From: Tetraselmis striata
Taxonomy: Eukaryota; Chlorophyta; Chlorodendrophyceae; Chlorodendrales; Chlorodendraceae
NCBI GenBank assembly: GCA_006384855.1
Contig: VCJN01001502.1
Coordinates: 1-64,000 of the forward strand
Length of the DNA: 64,000 bases
Direction: 5' to 3'
In this document: one piece after another, positions 23,901 to 35,389 of the stretch
How positions within the stretch are numbered: position 1 is the stretch's first letter
How the letters are laid out: every line of letters starts with the position of its first letter
The notes under the pieces: model-generated
What the model was told of the DNA's origin: nothing
Databases searched by the model: none
Seen by the model: the letters and a program-made list of their open reading frames with translations, nothing else
Made by a program: the position numbers and the translations under genes

Positions 23901-26900
23901 AACGATGCCAACATTGCTAACAATACTGTAAAGTGCTTGGGGGGGAGAGGGGTTGCCAACGTACACTAGGCGGGCCATGTTCGAGCACTATATGAAGTGC
24001 AGCCGGACCCCCGACCGCGCCGTAATAAGCAGACTAAGATTCGCCGTACCTACCGTGGGGCATCGGTATCACAAAGAGGAAGAATGAGAAGAGGAAAGGG
24101 TGGAATAGCGACTTTTAGCGTCAACCTTGGCGGTTCTTGGGTCAGCATAGTATAGTGAATTCGTGTATTTGTATATGACGTAGGACTGTGGTACAGTGGA
24201 TCACGGTGTCGCTGCTGGCTCATGGAACCATCACTGCAGTACAGCAGAGGAAGCCGCTGACCGACCCAGTCGCCAACCCACTCGGTGCTGAATCTTATCA
24301 ACGGCCCGCAGCTCACGCGGTGCTTGTGTGCCAGACACCACGATGTCGATATACGCTACGAGTTCGTGCAAGATGCTTGTGTAACCGAGGTTACGGCGGG
24401 GTTGCTTGCAATGTCATGCCTACCACGCGAAATCACGCCTATCACAATATCAGGTTGCCGTGTAGTGCCCAGCATTTTGCTTGTGAGGCCGATGGTGTCG
24501 CCTCATTGGGTTTACTACATTGGGTTTCGGAGCTTGATTTTCCCGATCCTGGGACTTGAAGGTCGCCGTTCCGATCCCTGATGACACCGGCAGTTGATGT
24601 AGTGGAAAATATTAGTGTGACGGTTACGATGTCTATATACACTGCAAGTACGTGCACGATGTGTACCCGAGGTAACGGCAAGAATACATACGATATCACG
24701 CTGCCGTGGGGCAAGCGTTGTGCTTTTGAGGCGGAGGTCGCATCGATTGTTGCACCCGAGGTTGATGCACCCTCTCCGCTGGATTCAGAAAAGGCAGGAG
24801 AGGGTATTCAGAGGGACGGTGGCAGGGTTGTGCATGACATGCCAGGAGGGGGGGGGCGGGGGGGGGGGGGGGGGGGGGGGCATCGGCGCACTTTGGCAGC
24901 TGCGGCAAACTCCTCCGCGTAGCCGTTGTTGAGCACCGCCAGGCGGGACGCTGGCATGTCCTTGGGGATGCCGATGTACATGCTGCCCTGTGCGCATCAA
25001 TTGGGGGGGGGGGGGGGGGGGGGAACTGGATGAGCGACTGAAGGCGGAGCGATGGCGGGATGAGAGCTTCGGGGGCGCCATGTTCCGATGCCCCGGGGCC
25101 GGGCCAGCTCACTGGGGGCCGGCGACCTCTCAACATTCCATTCCCCACAATGGTCAGGCATGGGGTAAGCAATGGTGATGGCGCGCGCGCACCTCGAGCC
25201 CCAGAGGCTTTGCGATGCTCTCTTGCACAATCTGAACCGCAAACGGCGCATAGTTCAGCAGACTGGGGAGCAGAGAGGCGAGTGCTGCCCCGCCATGAAA
25301 GAAAGGAACAATACACTGGAAGGAGGCGGGGCTTAGACAGACAGGGGGATGGCCGGTAGCTTGAACTGGGATTACACGTTGTGTTTCCCGTAGCAGATAG
25401 AGACAAAATGCCCTAAGAGCAACTCGGCCTGAGTGAGTGGAATGCAGCAGACTAGCACGTTGCAGTCAATGTCAATTTCTGGAAGAAGACCCCGTTGAGC
25501 ATTCACAGGCAAGTGAACAGGCACAGATCATCGGTTGTTTTCTACTACTATACGATGGGTGTGAAACACCCTCCTATTATTGCACACCTTCAAGCCCCTT
25601 TAGCTGCCTTTGAAACAATGAAACAATGAGTTTCAAAGAGTAAATAGAAGATCAAGACGAACACACTCTTACAAGTATTCCATTTGTATACATAGACTTA
25701 CTTATCCGTAAAAAGAAGAATACCGCCGAAGCAGTCATGCTTGCACATGAAGAGAGGGAGGGGGGTAGGGGGGGATCACCTGCGGGAGCTCCTGCCCCAC
25801 CGCGCCGCGTGCCAGGCCGCCCAGCAGCCAGCCAAAGGTGAGGTAGTGGTAGTGCGTCTCCGCCCCGGGCGGGTGCGCAGGCGCCGCGCCGCCCACAAAC
25901 GCCACCATCTTGTCGTAGTCAGAAAAGTCGCGCAGGGTGGCCACCTCCGGCATGGCGTCCGCCAGCCCCGCCTGCACCAAGCACCAAGCATCGCCGGGTG
26001 AGGCACTGCCGCTATGACACGCGCTCTCGCCTGCCGCGCCATGCCAAGACGATACAAAAATGATATGATATGGACGAGGGCATGACATGACATGACATGA
26101 CACGATAGACATGACATGACATGACATGACATGACATGACATGACATGACATGACATGACATGACTTGAAATGACCTGACATGAACTGACATGACATGAC
26201 ATGACATGACATGACATGACATGACATGACATGACATGACATGACATGACATGACATGACATGAAATGACCTGACATGAACTGACATGACATGACATGAC
26301 ATGACATGACATGACATGACATGACATGACATGACATGACGGGACATGACAGGAGAAGACATGCCACGGGAGGACATGACAAGGCATGACGGTACAAGAG
26401 ACATGACATGATGAGAAAAGGCCTGACGAGACAAGGCAAGAAACGACAACACAAGATATCCTTGGGATCCCTGATAAGGGCTGATAGACACTGGGAATTA
26501 CCTCAGGTACATGTGTCCCTCATGACAGTGAAAGTGCCATATTACCACCGGCTTTGCTCGCTTGAGTGGGCACGTATGTTTGCCCATTAAACATGTAGAT
26601 GAGCATATTATGGACACACGTATAATTAACATCAACATATATAATATACATGTTGCATCATCAACAATACAGGAACCACGGTTTGGGTATATTTCCGTTT
26701 TTGAACCCGTGGAGGAGAGAAAAATACACTTACCATGGAATGTATCAGATTATACCACGCATATAACACGGCTCTTCCGATTTTTGTGGATCCAAACCAA
26801 TTAAGCATTTTCTCAACCCTCAAACCCAATCAAATGTGACGGTAGTAGATACATATTTCTATAAATACATATAGATAATGAACAAAGACACATACATATC

Positions 26901-29900
26901 ATAAACATATATCATGAACATATGCAGAAAAATGGTGCATGCGCACACATGGATGAGAGGCCGCTACTTTACTAACCGATTGAAAGAACAAAGATCAGCA
27001 GCAGCGACGGCAATGGCGGCAACCCGAACGTGGCCAGGTATACCACAAGTGTTGCTCCACTGGCGCCCTGCCCGCGGCGCTCTGCCCTGAAACGTCCCAT
27101 TGACGGCAACAAATCCTGCTGATCTAGTGTCATCACAATGAAATGCCGGTATCATGCCGCAAGCATGCCGAAAAAGCCAACTCCCACATGCATCACCTAC
27201 AGAAGGAGGATTACACAGCATGCCATCACGTGCGGCGCGCGGGTGTGCGTCCTAGGGAGCGTCGGCCTGTAATGGTCAATGAGTTCCAGACGAAACGCAA
27301 TATCGTAGATAATACATAATAAAGATAACAATATATAGATACAATACATATGTAAATGATAATGTGCAGGAATGATAATATACAGCAACATCAATACACC
27401 AGCGATGCCCTGCATGTCCGTAGTGCATGCTCAATCTTGTCAACCGTGGCACAGCATGCGCCACTTGCGACCACAAGCAACAGCACGCCGAGGTGGTGGC
27501 GCTCGGCCGCATGTGTACGTATATGCTCCACGACGAGCGTTCCGACACGCCGCACAGGGCTTGCGAATGAGCGCGGGCGGGAAAGAGGCAGAAGCAGCGG
27601 GCAGCCAGAAGGAGGGGCGCGGCGCACCTGGTGGCAGAGCAGCTGGCGCACGGTGCAGGCCTCCTTCCCCGCGCCGCCAAACTCCGGCCAGTAGTCCGCC
27701 ACCTTGGCGTCCAGCTCCACCTTCCCCTGCAGCGCGGACACCAGGCCAGCCCGCAGGACACCGTCAGTCTTCACCGAAGGTCAACAGCAGATACATATAC
27801 ATACATGTACACATACGTATACACATGCGGGGCGCGCCTGCTGCGCCAGCATGAGCACCGCGGCGGCGGCAACGCCCTTGGTGACGGAGAAGACGTTGAA
27901 CAGCGTGTCCGGCGTGACGGGGCGCGGGTCCGCCACGCCCAGTGTGCCCGCGGCCACGTTGGCGAGCAGGGTGCCCCGCTCGTACACGGCGACCTGCGGG
28001 CCAGCGCACACGCATCAATACCAACGGCTTATCAACCTTGGCATGATTTTGCCGGGGCGCGGGGTGGAGGAAGTGGGGGGGGGGGGGGGGGGGGGGTCGA
28101 GAATCGGGAGTGCTTTTCTACATGGCGGCGGGTCCATGGCGGCACCGGGCACAACCTCACATCCACACCCACGTCCGCAATGCATACCATGCAAATCCTA
28201 TTAGCGGCATTGCCCCCATTGTGCGATACTGCACAGTATTACCCACAGTACGGGTAATCAGAGCATCACGACGGGTGCGAAATCTATAACCAAACTATTG
28301 TGGAACTATAGCAGATGTTCTTATGGGTTGCAAGCGGGCTCGATTGGAGGCGTGGGGTGGGGGTTACTACTAGTAGTGCGCCGGCACGGATAGATATTAT
28401 TACTATTGCAACATGATTAAACGCAGTTTAAACACAGATTAAGGCACAATCGGATGACAACGGACCACACTTTGCCATGCAGCAGTGTGGGCGTTGTCCG
28501 AAGTGCCGCATTGGGCGGTGTGCGCTCTTGCCGGCAGTTGCGGCGATGTTCGTTGTTTTCCCGGCGACCGAGCTCTCGTGTCAAGAGAAAGTTGTCTTCG
28601 GGGGCAAAGGCAGGTCGCGGACGCAGAGGGAAGGCCGGGGGGGGGAGGGGGGGGGGGGGGGGGAGCAACCCGCGTGCCGCACCTGCAGGCCGACAAGCGG
28701 TAGCTTGGCGGCGAGGCGCGTGACGGCGGCCTCAAGCTTGGACTGCAGCTCCGTGGCTGGGCGGCCGGGCGCCGCGTAGAGCAGCCCCTGCGCGCGCTCG
28801 GCAGCCGGGGTGGCGCCCTTGATCGTCTCCAGCGCCGCGGTGGCCATCGTCTGTGTAGTGCGTCAAGGCTCAGGATGCCACGTAAAGAGGGAAGAATGTC
28901 TAGGATAGTTTTTGGGTCTAGGCTTGTGTTGTTTAAGCCTCATTTTTTCAGTTTTTCTGTGCAGAACGCAATCCCAATAGACCGCTTAGTATGTAGTGCA
29001 GTGCAGTGTGGTGTAGTGAAGTGGTACAGGGTAGTGCAGTGTAGTGCAATATACTACTGTAGTAAGCTACCTATAGAGTAGTGTAGCGTAGCGCCTAGTG
29101 TATTGTAGTGTGTAGCCCGTGCGACGCCGCAATCGTCATTATTTGGTGAGCGCCGGCTGGGAGTGTATAAAAAACATCACATAGAAAGACGGGTGCGATG
29201 CTGAGCGCGCCGGTGGAGGTGTGCATGAAGGGAGGCATGTGGCCATCACCTTGAGGTAGGGGTAATCCACCTCGAGCGAGGAGGCCAGCCCGCGCAGCAG
29301 GCCCGTGACACGGAAGAAGAACACTGCGGCGCCGCACGGGAGAGGTCAGTCCTCCACACCGTGCACGCATACATAGAAAGGGGGCGCATGCGGCTGACCC
29401 CCCTGGCGCGGGCGAACACGTGCGCAGGCAGCGGCATGGCATCGCACCGAGCTCCGCCGGCCATGACTCCACCTGCGGCCGATCGGGCCAAGCGGGTCAA
29501 TAGCCGACAGTTTGCGCTCGTAACTAGTAGAGTGCAAGCCTGGGAGGCGTCCACCCGATGACGAGTTCAGGCGGAAGGGGGGGGGGGGGGGGGGAGGCAC
29601 CCACCACTTTCTTCGGGTTGGGATGCGACGCCATCTTGGCCTCGTGCTCCGCCTTCATCTGGTTCCGCATCGCCTGCGCCTTCTCGCGCGGCACCGCTTG
29701 GAACACCTTGCGCATCTGCGCGGTGGAGAGACCAGGAGTGCAGGCTCAGACCCGTCAGCACTGTGGCTCAACAACAGTCAGTCATACTAGGGGGATAAGG
29801 AAGTTCCGCAAGGGGGGGGGGGGGGGCAAGCCGCGCACGTTGGTGAGGTCCTCCAGCGGGTCGTCAACCGTCATCTTGAGGTCCATGGCCTGCGCAGTGG

Positions 29901-32196
29901 CCAAGTCAGTGGCAACACCAGGCCGGCGTTAGAGCGCAGAGGACATCACACCTAGGCGGCCGTAGAGGGGGGGGGGGAGGGGGTTGCATGCGCCACCTTG
30001 AAGGCGGCCACCAGCTCATCCACGTCCATGGAGTGGCACGCGTGCATCATGCGCGCAAAGGCGAGGTGCATGTTGGGCTCGAAGCGCTTGGTGAGGCCAA
30101 AGTCAAGCAGCACCGGCACGGACGGATCGCCGCCGTTCTGCTCCGGGCTGGTGCTCACCAGGATGTTGCCGGGGTGCGGGTCTGCGGCAGCCGGCACACT
30201 CTCAGCCATGACATGACAACGTGCCATTGTATGTCTTTATTCGATTGCGTACATCTTATTAATAACTGATAGCGCGTGCACATCATGCATCGTAAAAATA
30301 TATACACTAGCGCGTAGGTGGCAGATATTAGTCAACGGCGGGGCTTGGCTGTCTTGAATTTTCAACCCTTCTAGCGTTTTTCTATTTCTATTCTATGCAG
30401 CTGTTCCAAACCAGTGACACCCTATTATATTCTTTCCTTCTTGTCATTGCTGAAGTTATTCCATCGTTGTTGATTGTTTAGACTCGGTACACAGGATCGT
30501 GTGATCATTCATGTCCACACTGCTTGATTACAAGCACGGCGTATATATCACAGTACTTACCACACGCGCCTTGTATAATGCTCACCCATATATACACATT
30601 GTATATACGCTGAATTTATCCGGTGATTTTAGGCGGCACCAGTTCACAAAGACATTGTAAGGACATGTGACCTGTACCTATTAGCATGCAATCGCACCCA
30701 AAAACGTAATCTCATCGTTGTGCATCGTTACACATTCCCGTATCCCTATCTAATTATTTTCAAACAGTGCATGTGTGCTTTCTTTCATAGAAAAATGGCA
30801 AACCCAACTGAAACATTGCTGTTAGTGCATTCCAAGATCGATTTGCAATACGGCTAAAACGCATCTGATTTTTTTTATTTCAAACTAACAAAATTATCAC
30901 AACACTTCCTATTGTATTCCGTTCCTATGTCTTTTTCCAATGGCAGAAAATGCATCCTAATCGACTGCCGAATTTGATTCGAATGTATACATTGTATATG
31001 ATGACAATATCTAGTCAAAACAGTTACTATCATTTTGTCTTTGCCACAAGCTGCAAAAGGGCGCAGCACCATCCGCCGTGCGATCATCAGGGTGCTAGCC
31101 GGCATGGAAACGAGGCCGCCCCTCCCTCAGAGTCGTCAGTGCCAGACAAAGCCGCCACACCAAAAGTCCAATCCGGGCAGGAGCCCAAGGTACACCCCCC
31201 CCCCCCCCCCCCCCCCGGGGTGGCAAGCGTACGGGCGCACCTGCGTTGAAGAAGCCGTCGACGTGCATCTGCACTGCCCAGGCGTGGCACACGCGATGCA
31301 GCAGCGCCTCGCGATCCACGCCGTGCTTGTCCATCAGCTCCAGGCTGCGCACCGAGAAGCCGTGGCAAAACTCCATCACCAACACGCGCCGGCTCAGCAT
31401 GTCGTCGCGCGGCGCCGGCACGATGGCGCGCACGCCCGCAGCCTTCATGTTGGCCGCCACCTCCTGCATCAGCGCGCAGCAAGGAGTGCCAGGGGCGCAG
31501 GGGCGGTCACCGTCAAGCAATGCTTAGAGCACCGGCAGCGGAGCGCAGTGCTGGCGGCGTGCCGACCCGGCGGCGCCAGCAGCAGTCAGGCGGGCGGTGC
31601 AGCGACCTTGAGCGCCCGCGCCTCGATGCGCATGTCCAACTCCTGCTCCACGGCTGGCTTCCACTCATCCACGATCTTGCGGAAGTCGTAGTCCGGCTCC
31701 TACGGCCAGCCGAGCACCCGAGCATGAGCGGGCCGCAGTGGTGGGCAGTGCTCCCTGCCCACGCCGGCCTAGACACCGAGGAAAGCATAACACCCACAGG
31801 CAGCTGAGCGGGGCGCACTGACTGCTCACCAGCCAGGCGATGATGCGGCACAGGGTCGAGAGATTCGCCTGCAAGCGTCATGTCACAGGGATACATGTCA
31901 TGAGCATCCGTGCGTGCGTGTGTGTGTGCGTATGAGGGAGAGGGGGGAGAAACGACAAGGGGGGGATGGATGTCACGGCTCTCATCACGGCACGGCGCGG
32001 TGTATGAATTTGGGGAGGCGGAGAGTGGCGCGCACCAGGTCGCTCCGCATCCGCGGCGCCACCCCGCGGTGCTGCACCTTCACCACCACCTCCTCCCCGC
32101 TTCGCAGCTTGGCCCGGTGGACCTGCGCACAGGGGGGGTCACGCCGATGACCGATGCGGGCACGCAGCAGCATGCCGCCGCTGGTGGTGATGGCGC

Positions 32197-32227
<31 letters not shown>

Positions 32228-34196
32228 ACCGGTTGCCTGCCCAGCTCACCTGCGCCACAGAGGCCGCGCTGAGGGGCGTCTCATCCAGCTCGACGAACGC
32301 ATCCCGCCAGCTGGCCCCGAGCTCCTCCCGCAGCGTGAGGTCCACCTCTTTCCAGGGGTAGGGCGGCACGTCATCCTACGCGCAGCGGCATGCGGCATGA
32401 GGGCCTCCACATCGCTCCCCGGGGTTACATCACTCTGAGCCCCAGGGGTCGAGCAAGGACATGTTGCTTGGGGGGGGGGGGGGTTCGGGGTGTGCGTGTG
32501 CAATGCGTGGCTTGATGCCCTAGCGAGAGAGAGAGAGATTACAATCAATTGAATGTATCTCCCTAGTGATGACGCCAAGAAAAATGCGCCAGCATGGCCA
32601 TGCGTGTGGCAGTGGTGGTGGTAACGGTGATGCTGGTGATGGTGATGGGGAGTGGGGGGGCGGCGGGGGGGGGGGGAGGGGGGGGGGGGGGGAGGGGGGG
32701 GAGGAGGGGGGAAAGGGGGCACCTGAAGGGCCACCAGGCGCTTGATGTATGGGATAGGGACGACATCAACGCGGGATGACAGGTACTGCCCCACCTGCCA
32801 TGCGCATTAATCAACCGGTCAATCAGCCACTCAGCACTGGGCGGTGAGCGCCGATGGTGGGCTACGCTGCGCAGTATCGGAGACATCAGTGTGAATCGGC
32901 GGCGATCGAGCGGTGGCAGCTTGATGTGGGTGTATGTCCGCAACAGCCACGACTCTGGATTGACCATCGGCGGGCGCAATGCAGTAACGGTTGATCGCCG
33001 CCTTGCACGTGCAAAAGAGTGGAGTGAATTGGGGCATGCGCATGAATGTATGGCCTCCTGCTGCCATGGCATGCGTCGGAGTGTCATGGCGGAACACCTT
33101 GACCCACAGGCCGCGCAGCCCGACGATGGACTTGTACACGCGGTCCGCGTTGGCGGTGTGCGCCTCCTCCCACAGCGCCAGGAGCGCGGGGTGCTCGTCC
33201 GACGCCGGGTCCTCCTTCGCGAGCCCCAGCTGCCCCTTCAGCTTGGCTGCCTCTCGCCTGCCATGTGCCGTAAGACCGGCCCGACGTGATTATGTGCAAG
33301 GTGCCACAATGAAGAGTTGTGGCGCTTGTCGGCCTGAATACCCCCCCCCCCCCCCCTTTACTCCGCCCCGTTAACCCTTACTCACCCCGTCCGGATTCCC
33401 CACAAGCGAAGGAATTGCCCACCGGCCGCACGTTCTTGCGAACAGCCAACATGGCAACACTCAACCGATATCCCAATGCCGCTTCCTTATCGTAACGCAG
33501 TGTCGTCTCATCGTCAAGGTGCGTAAAAACCCCGTCGATATCGCCATATGAAATAGGTATAGCCAACATTCGGCGCGCATTGAAGTGGAGGTAGTGCCGA
33601 CAGCCGCAGGTCGACGCACCAGTCCCCATGCAGCAGCAGCTCCCGATGACACGGAGTGCGTCTATCATGCATGTACATTGTCCCCATCGTGCACCAGGGG
33701 TCGGCAGGAACAGGGCTCTGGGCAACGAAAGCAGGACATAGGGAGAGGGGCGCCATGTTCAGCAGGTGCGCGACCTGGCAGCACCGCACTGGCGCACGAC
33801 TTTAGCTCGGTATACCCGCTATTTATTATTCCCGACGAAACGAAAAAACCCGATTCGAGACTGATGAATATCCGGGACATTCCGAGGAGATGCACTTCGT
33901 CCGTTGAAAGGTATGTCATAATTCGTTGAAGACTGGGTAATTTCGAATATTTTCGATCAAGGATTATTCGCTATACGTTTCCGCAGCAGCGAGCGCAACC
34001 AAGTGAATGCTTTCACGGCGATGCATCACCTGGTATACCGGTAGCTCGCGAACACCTTCCCCGCGGTGCTGTACACGCGGGCAGCGCGCCACCACGTCTC
34101 AGCAAAGCTGCTGGTTGCGCCAGGGACTGGTGCAGGTGCTGGCACTGTGAGCAGCACGTCTTCTGCACCGGCGGTGTCATCGTGGTGGCTACTCAT
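20020..34196 (-). CDS. ABC1K: ABC1/UbiB-like atypical kinase fused to beta-lactamase-like domain, 23 exons
   Basis: Exons (- strand order): 34196-34030, 33257-33098, 32794-32723, 32375-32250, 32122-32036, 31868-31830, 31699-31607, 31463-31241, 30181-29997, 29889-29839, 29715-29601, 29323-29250, 28850-28683, 27993-27838, 27726-27628, 25971-25780, 25231-25193, 24987-24892, 23445-23268, 22608-22376, 21364-21293, 21149-21054, 20166-20020. They splice to 2868 nt, 955 aa, all phases consistent. The N-terminal half is an ABC1 kinase: KVGQYLSSR (KxGQ), LSAASVAQVH, VVVKVQ, ELDMRIEA, DPHPGN and LLDFGL. The C-terminal half is a class-C-beta-lactamase-like serine hydrolase: FSVTKG (SxxK nucleophile), YHYLTFGW (YxY in place of YxN) and GHAGVGGS (in place of KTG). 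This fusion matches the Arabidopsis At5g24810 type, of about 1,000 aa. Partners and substrates are unknown; ABC1 kinases act in quinone and lipid metabolism in plastids or mitochondria. A small Ser/Pro/Thr-rich linker lies in exon 19. Two introns would be GC-AG (after exons 14 and 21). Confidence 0.9.
20338..20500. repeat. ACATAT-type microsatellite in ABC1K last intron
   Basis: Degenerate tandem ATACAT/ACATAT units (20338-20500, again at 20610-20700) and a GAGA run (20497-20519) in the intron 20167-21053. Confidence 0.8.
20897..20932. repeat. (CA)n microsatellite
   Basis: About 18 CA units in the last ABC1K intron. On the coding strand it is (TG)n, about 120 nt after the donor of exon 22. 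Confidence 0.95.
24338..24679 (+). repeat. Two ~58-nt diverged direct repeats in an intron
   Basis: The stretch 24338-24397 (CACGATGTCGATATACGCTA) and the stretch 24624-24679 (TTACGATGTCTATATACACT) share a common layout ending in CCGAGGTTACGGC / CCGAGGTAACGGC. They lie in the ABC1K intron 23446-24891. Origin unknown. Confidence 0.5.
24846..25023 (-). repeat. Paired C homopolymers flanking ABC1K exon 18
   Basis: On the sense (-) strand, C-runs lie directly after the donor of exon 18 (24858-24880, with an interrupted start at 24846) and directly before its acceptor (25004-25023). The exon of 96 nt is thus boxed in by C-runs on both sides. Confidence 0.85.
25317..25490 (+). repeat. Dispersed LINE-like 3'-end repeat, copy 3
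   Basis: Same family as 463-640 and 5511-5700, here inside the ABC1K intron 25232-25779 and antisense to the gene. Shared blocks include TAGCTTGAACTGGGATTACA, CCCTAAGAGCAACTCGGCCT and GCAGACTAGCACGTTG. The copy has only the 3' end, as expected of a strongly 5'-truncated LINE insertion. Confidence 0.6.
26081..26400. repeat. (ATGAC)n pentanucleotide satellite
   Basis: About 60 units of ACATG/ATGAC fill an ABC1K intron (25972-27627). A variant block (TGAAATGACCTGACATGAAC) appears twice, near 26167 and 26262, about 95 nt apart. This shows higher-order duplication of a longer unit. The long MSCHVMSCHV-type frames on the - strand are artefacts of this repeat. Confidence 0.95.
28077..28096 (-). repeat. 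C homopolymer (sense) in ABC1K intron 13
   Basis: A G-run on the + strand, hence C on the coding strand. A second, interrupted run at 28639-28664 lies about 20 nt after the exon 13 donor. Confidence 0.85.
30230..31030. other. AT-rich segment inside ABC1K intron 8
   Basis: About 800 nt of clearly AT-rich sequence sits between exons 8 and 9, in contrast to the GC-rich exons around it. It has no recognisable coding content on either strand. It may be an old insertion whose ends can no longer be seen. Confidence 0.5.
32198..32223 (-). repeat. C homopolymer (sense) after exon 4 donor
   Basis: A run of about 26 nt, starting roughly 27 nt inside the intron on the coding strand. Further C-runs (as + strand G) fill 32471-32483 and 32656-32712 in intron 3. 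Confidence 0.85.
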
Positions 34197-35389
34197 TGTC
34201 GCGCCTGCTGACGATACCTGTATACAATTGGTGTGAGGGTGCGGATATGGAATGGCAATAGAAATGCAAATTGCGTGCCTGTCCACGGTCTCATCAATAA
34301 GAGCCTGGTCTGCGGTGCTCGCTGGGCAGCTGCCGCCTCAGTCTGACCGGGCGCGTCTCGCGTTATTATCGCCGGGATCCAAATAATATATCATCGGGCG
34401 ACGTACCCGCCGGGCCAGTGCCGGTGTGTTAGGAATACAAAGAATAGCGACACTCAAAATCGGATAGTAATCGTACTAGTGGTAATTTACTGGGATCCGG
34501 GCGGGCGGCGGATCCCTGCTGTCGTCCCCCTCCGCCTGTGCTAGTTTAGTGGCGGCTGTGCTAGTTTGATCGCAGTAAGGATTACCGCAACATGTGATAT
34601 CGGATGCGGGCAGCTGTCGCTCCTCAGGGCAGAACCCCACCCGCACTCTCTGTCACACCCGATCTAGCGACCACGTGGGGCACACTACATTACCGCCAGC
34701 ATATGAAACAGCGCCCGTGGCGCCCGCGCGTTCGCTGCACCGCGAAGGCCCTCCCGGCATATAGTCGCTACGGTATCCGGCGGCCTCGCCCTGCCGACAA
34801 GCTCGCCGATCGTGATTATCTCACATAATCTTATAAACTACGCCGCAATATATTAATAATATACGCGTATCAGCAGGCGGAGTACTCGTACCAGTACTTC
34901 CGCCCGCCACCGGCAAAAGCGCAGCGCTAGCAGCACCAATTCGCAGTAGCGACGACCGCCTCGAGCACGAGTAGCGGCGCTTCAGCTTCCCACGCCACGG
35001 GCAGGCCAGCCCGGAGGCTTCGCGGTCCTGCTTAAACCTGAAGCGGCCAAGCGCCGGAGCGACTCGTGGGGCGGGTGGCTTCCTCGGAGGTGCGGCCCTA
35101 TTCGCATAGGCGCTCGCAGGTCTCAATTCCCCGCCTTGCTGACAGAACCGCCTAAGAACTAGTATGGGTTTGGTTTCAGGGGGGGGGGGGGGGGTGGGGG
35201 ACCGGGAAGCCGCTGACTCGCTTGCTCAACCTCGCTCGCTGCCCCACACGGAGTCCCACAAAGCGCATCGTCCCACACAGTCCCTGACAGCGTTTTCCAG
35301 TGGGCGAAGAAAAGAAAAGATAATAGGCCCCGCTCGCCGCGTGCGGATCAGTAGGTGCCGGGACGCCGGGCGCAAACAGTAACGCCGGA
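34197..35389. promoter_or_regulatory. Bidirectional promoter region between ABC1K and the SMPGL gene
   Basis: About 1.2 kb separates two divergent start codons (ABC1K ATG at 34196 on -, unknown gene ATG at 35390 on +). It includes a GTAAGGATTAC word near 34575 and a G-run at 35179-35194. No clear TATA box was identified. The region must hold both promoters and 5' UTRs if the start codons are right. Confidence 0.5.

Noticed and set aside
26081..26400. CRISPR-like array
   Set aside because: A simple pentanucleotide satellite without spacers, in a eukaryotic intron.
25735..26491. Long - strand frames with MSCHVMSCHV repeats (159-239 codons)
   Set aside because: Translation of the ATGAC satellite in different frames; only the stretch 25971-25780 is real ABC1K exon 16.
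20020..34196. Two separate genes (ABC1 kinase and beta-lactamase-like)
   Set aside because: Exons 12-14 join in phase without stop or start signals, and the same fusion exists in land plants.
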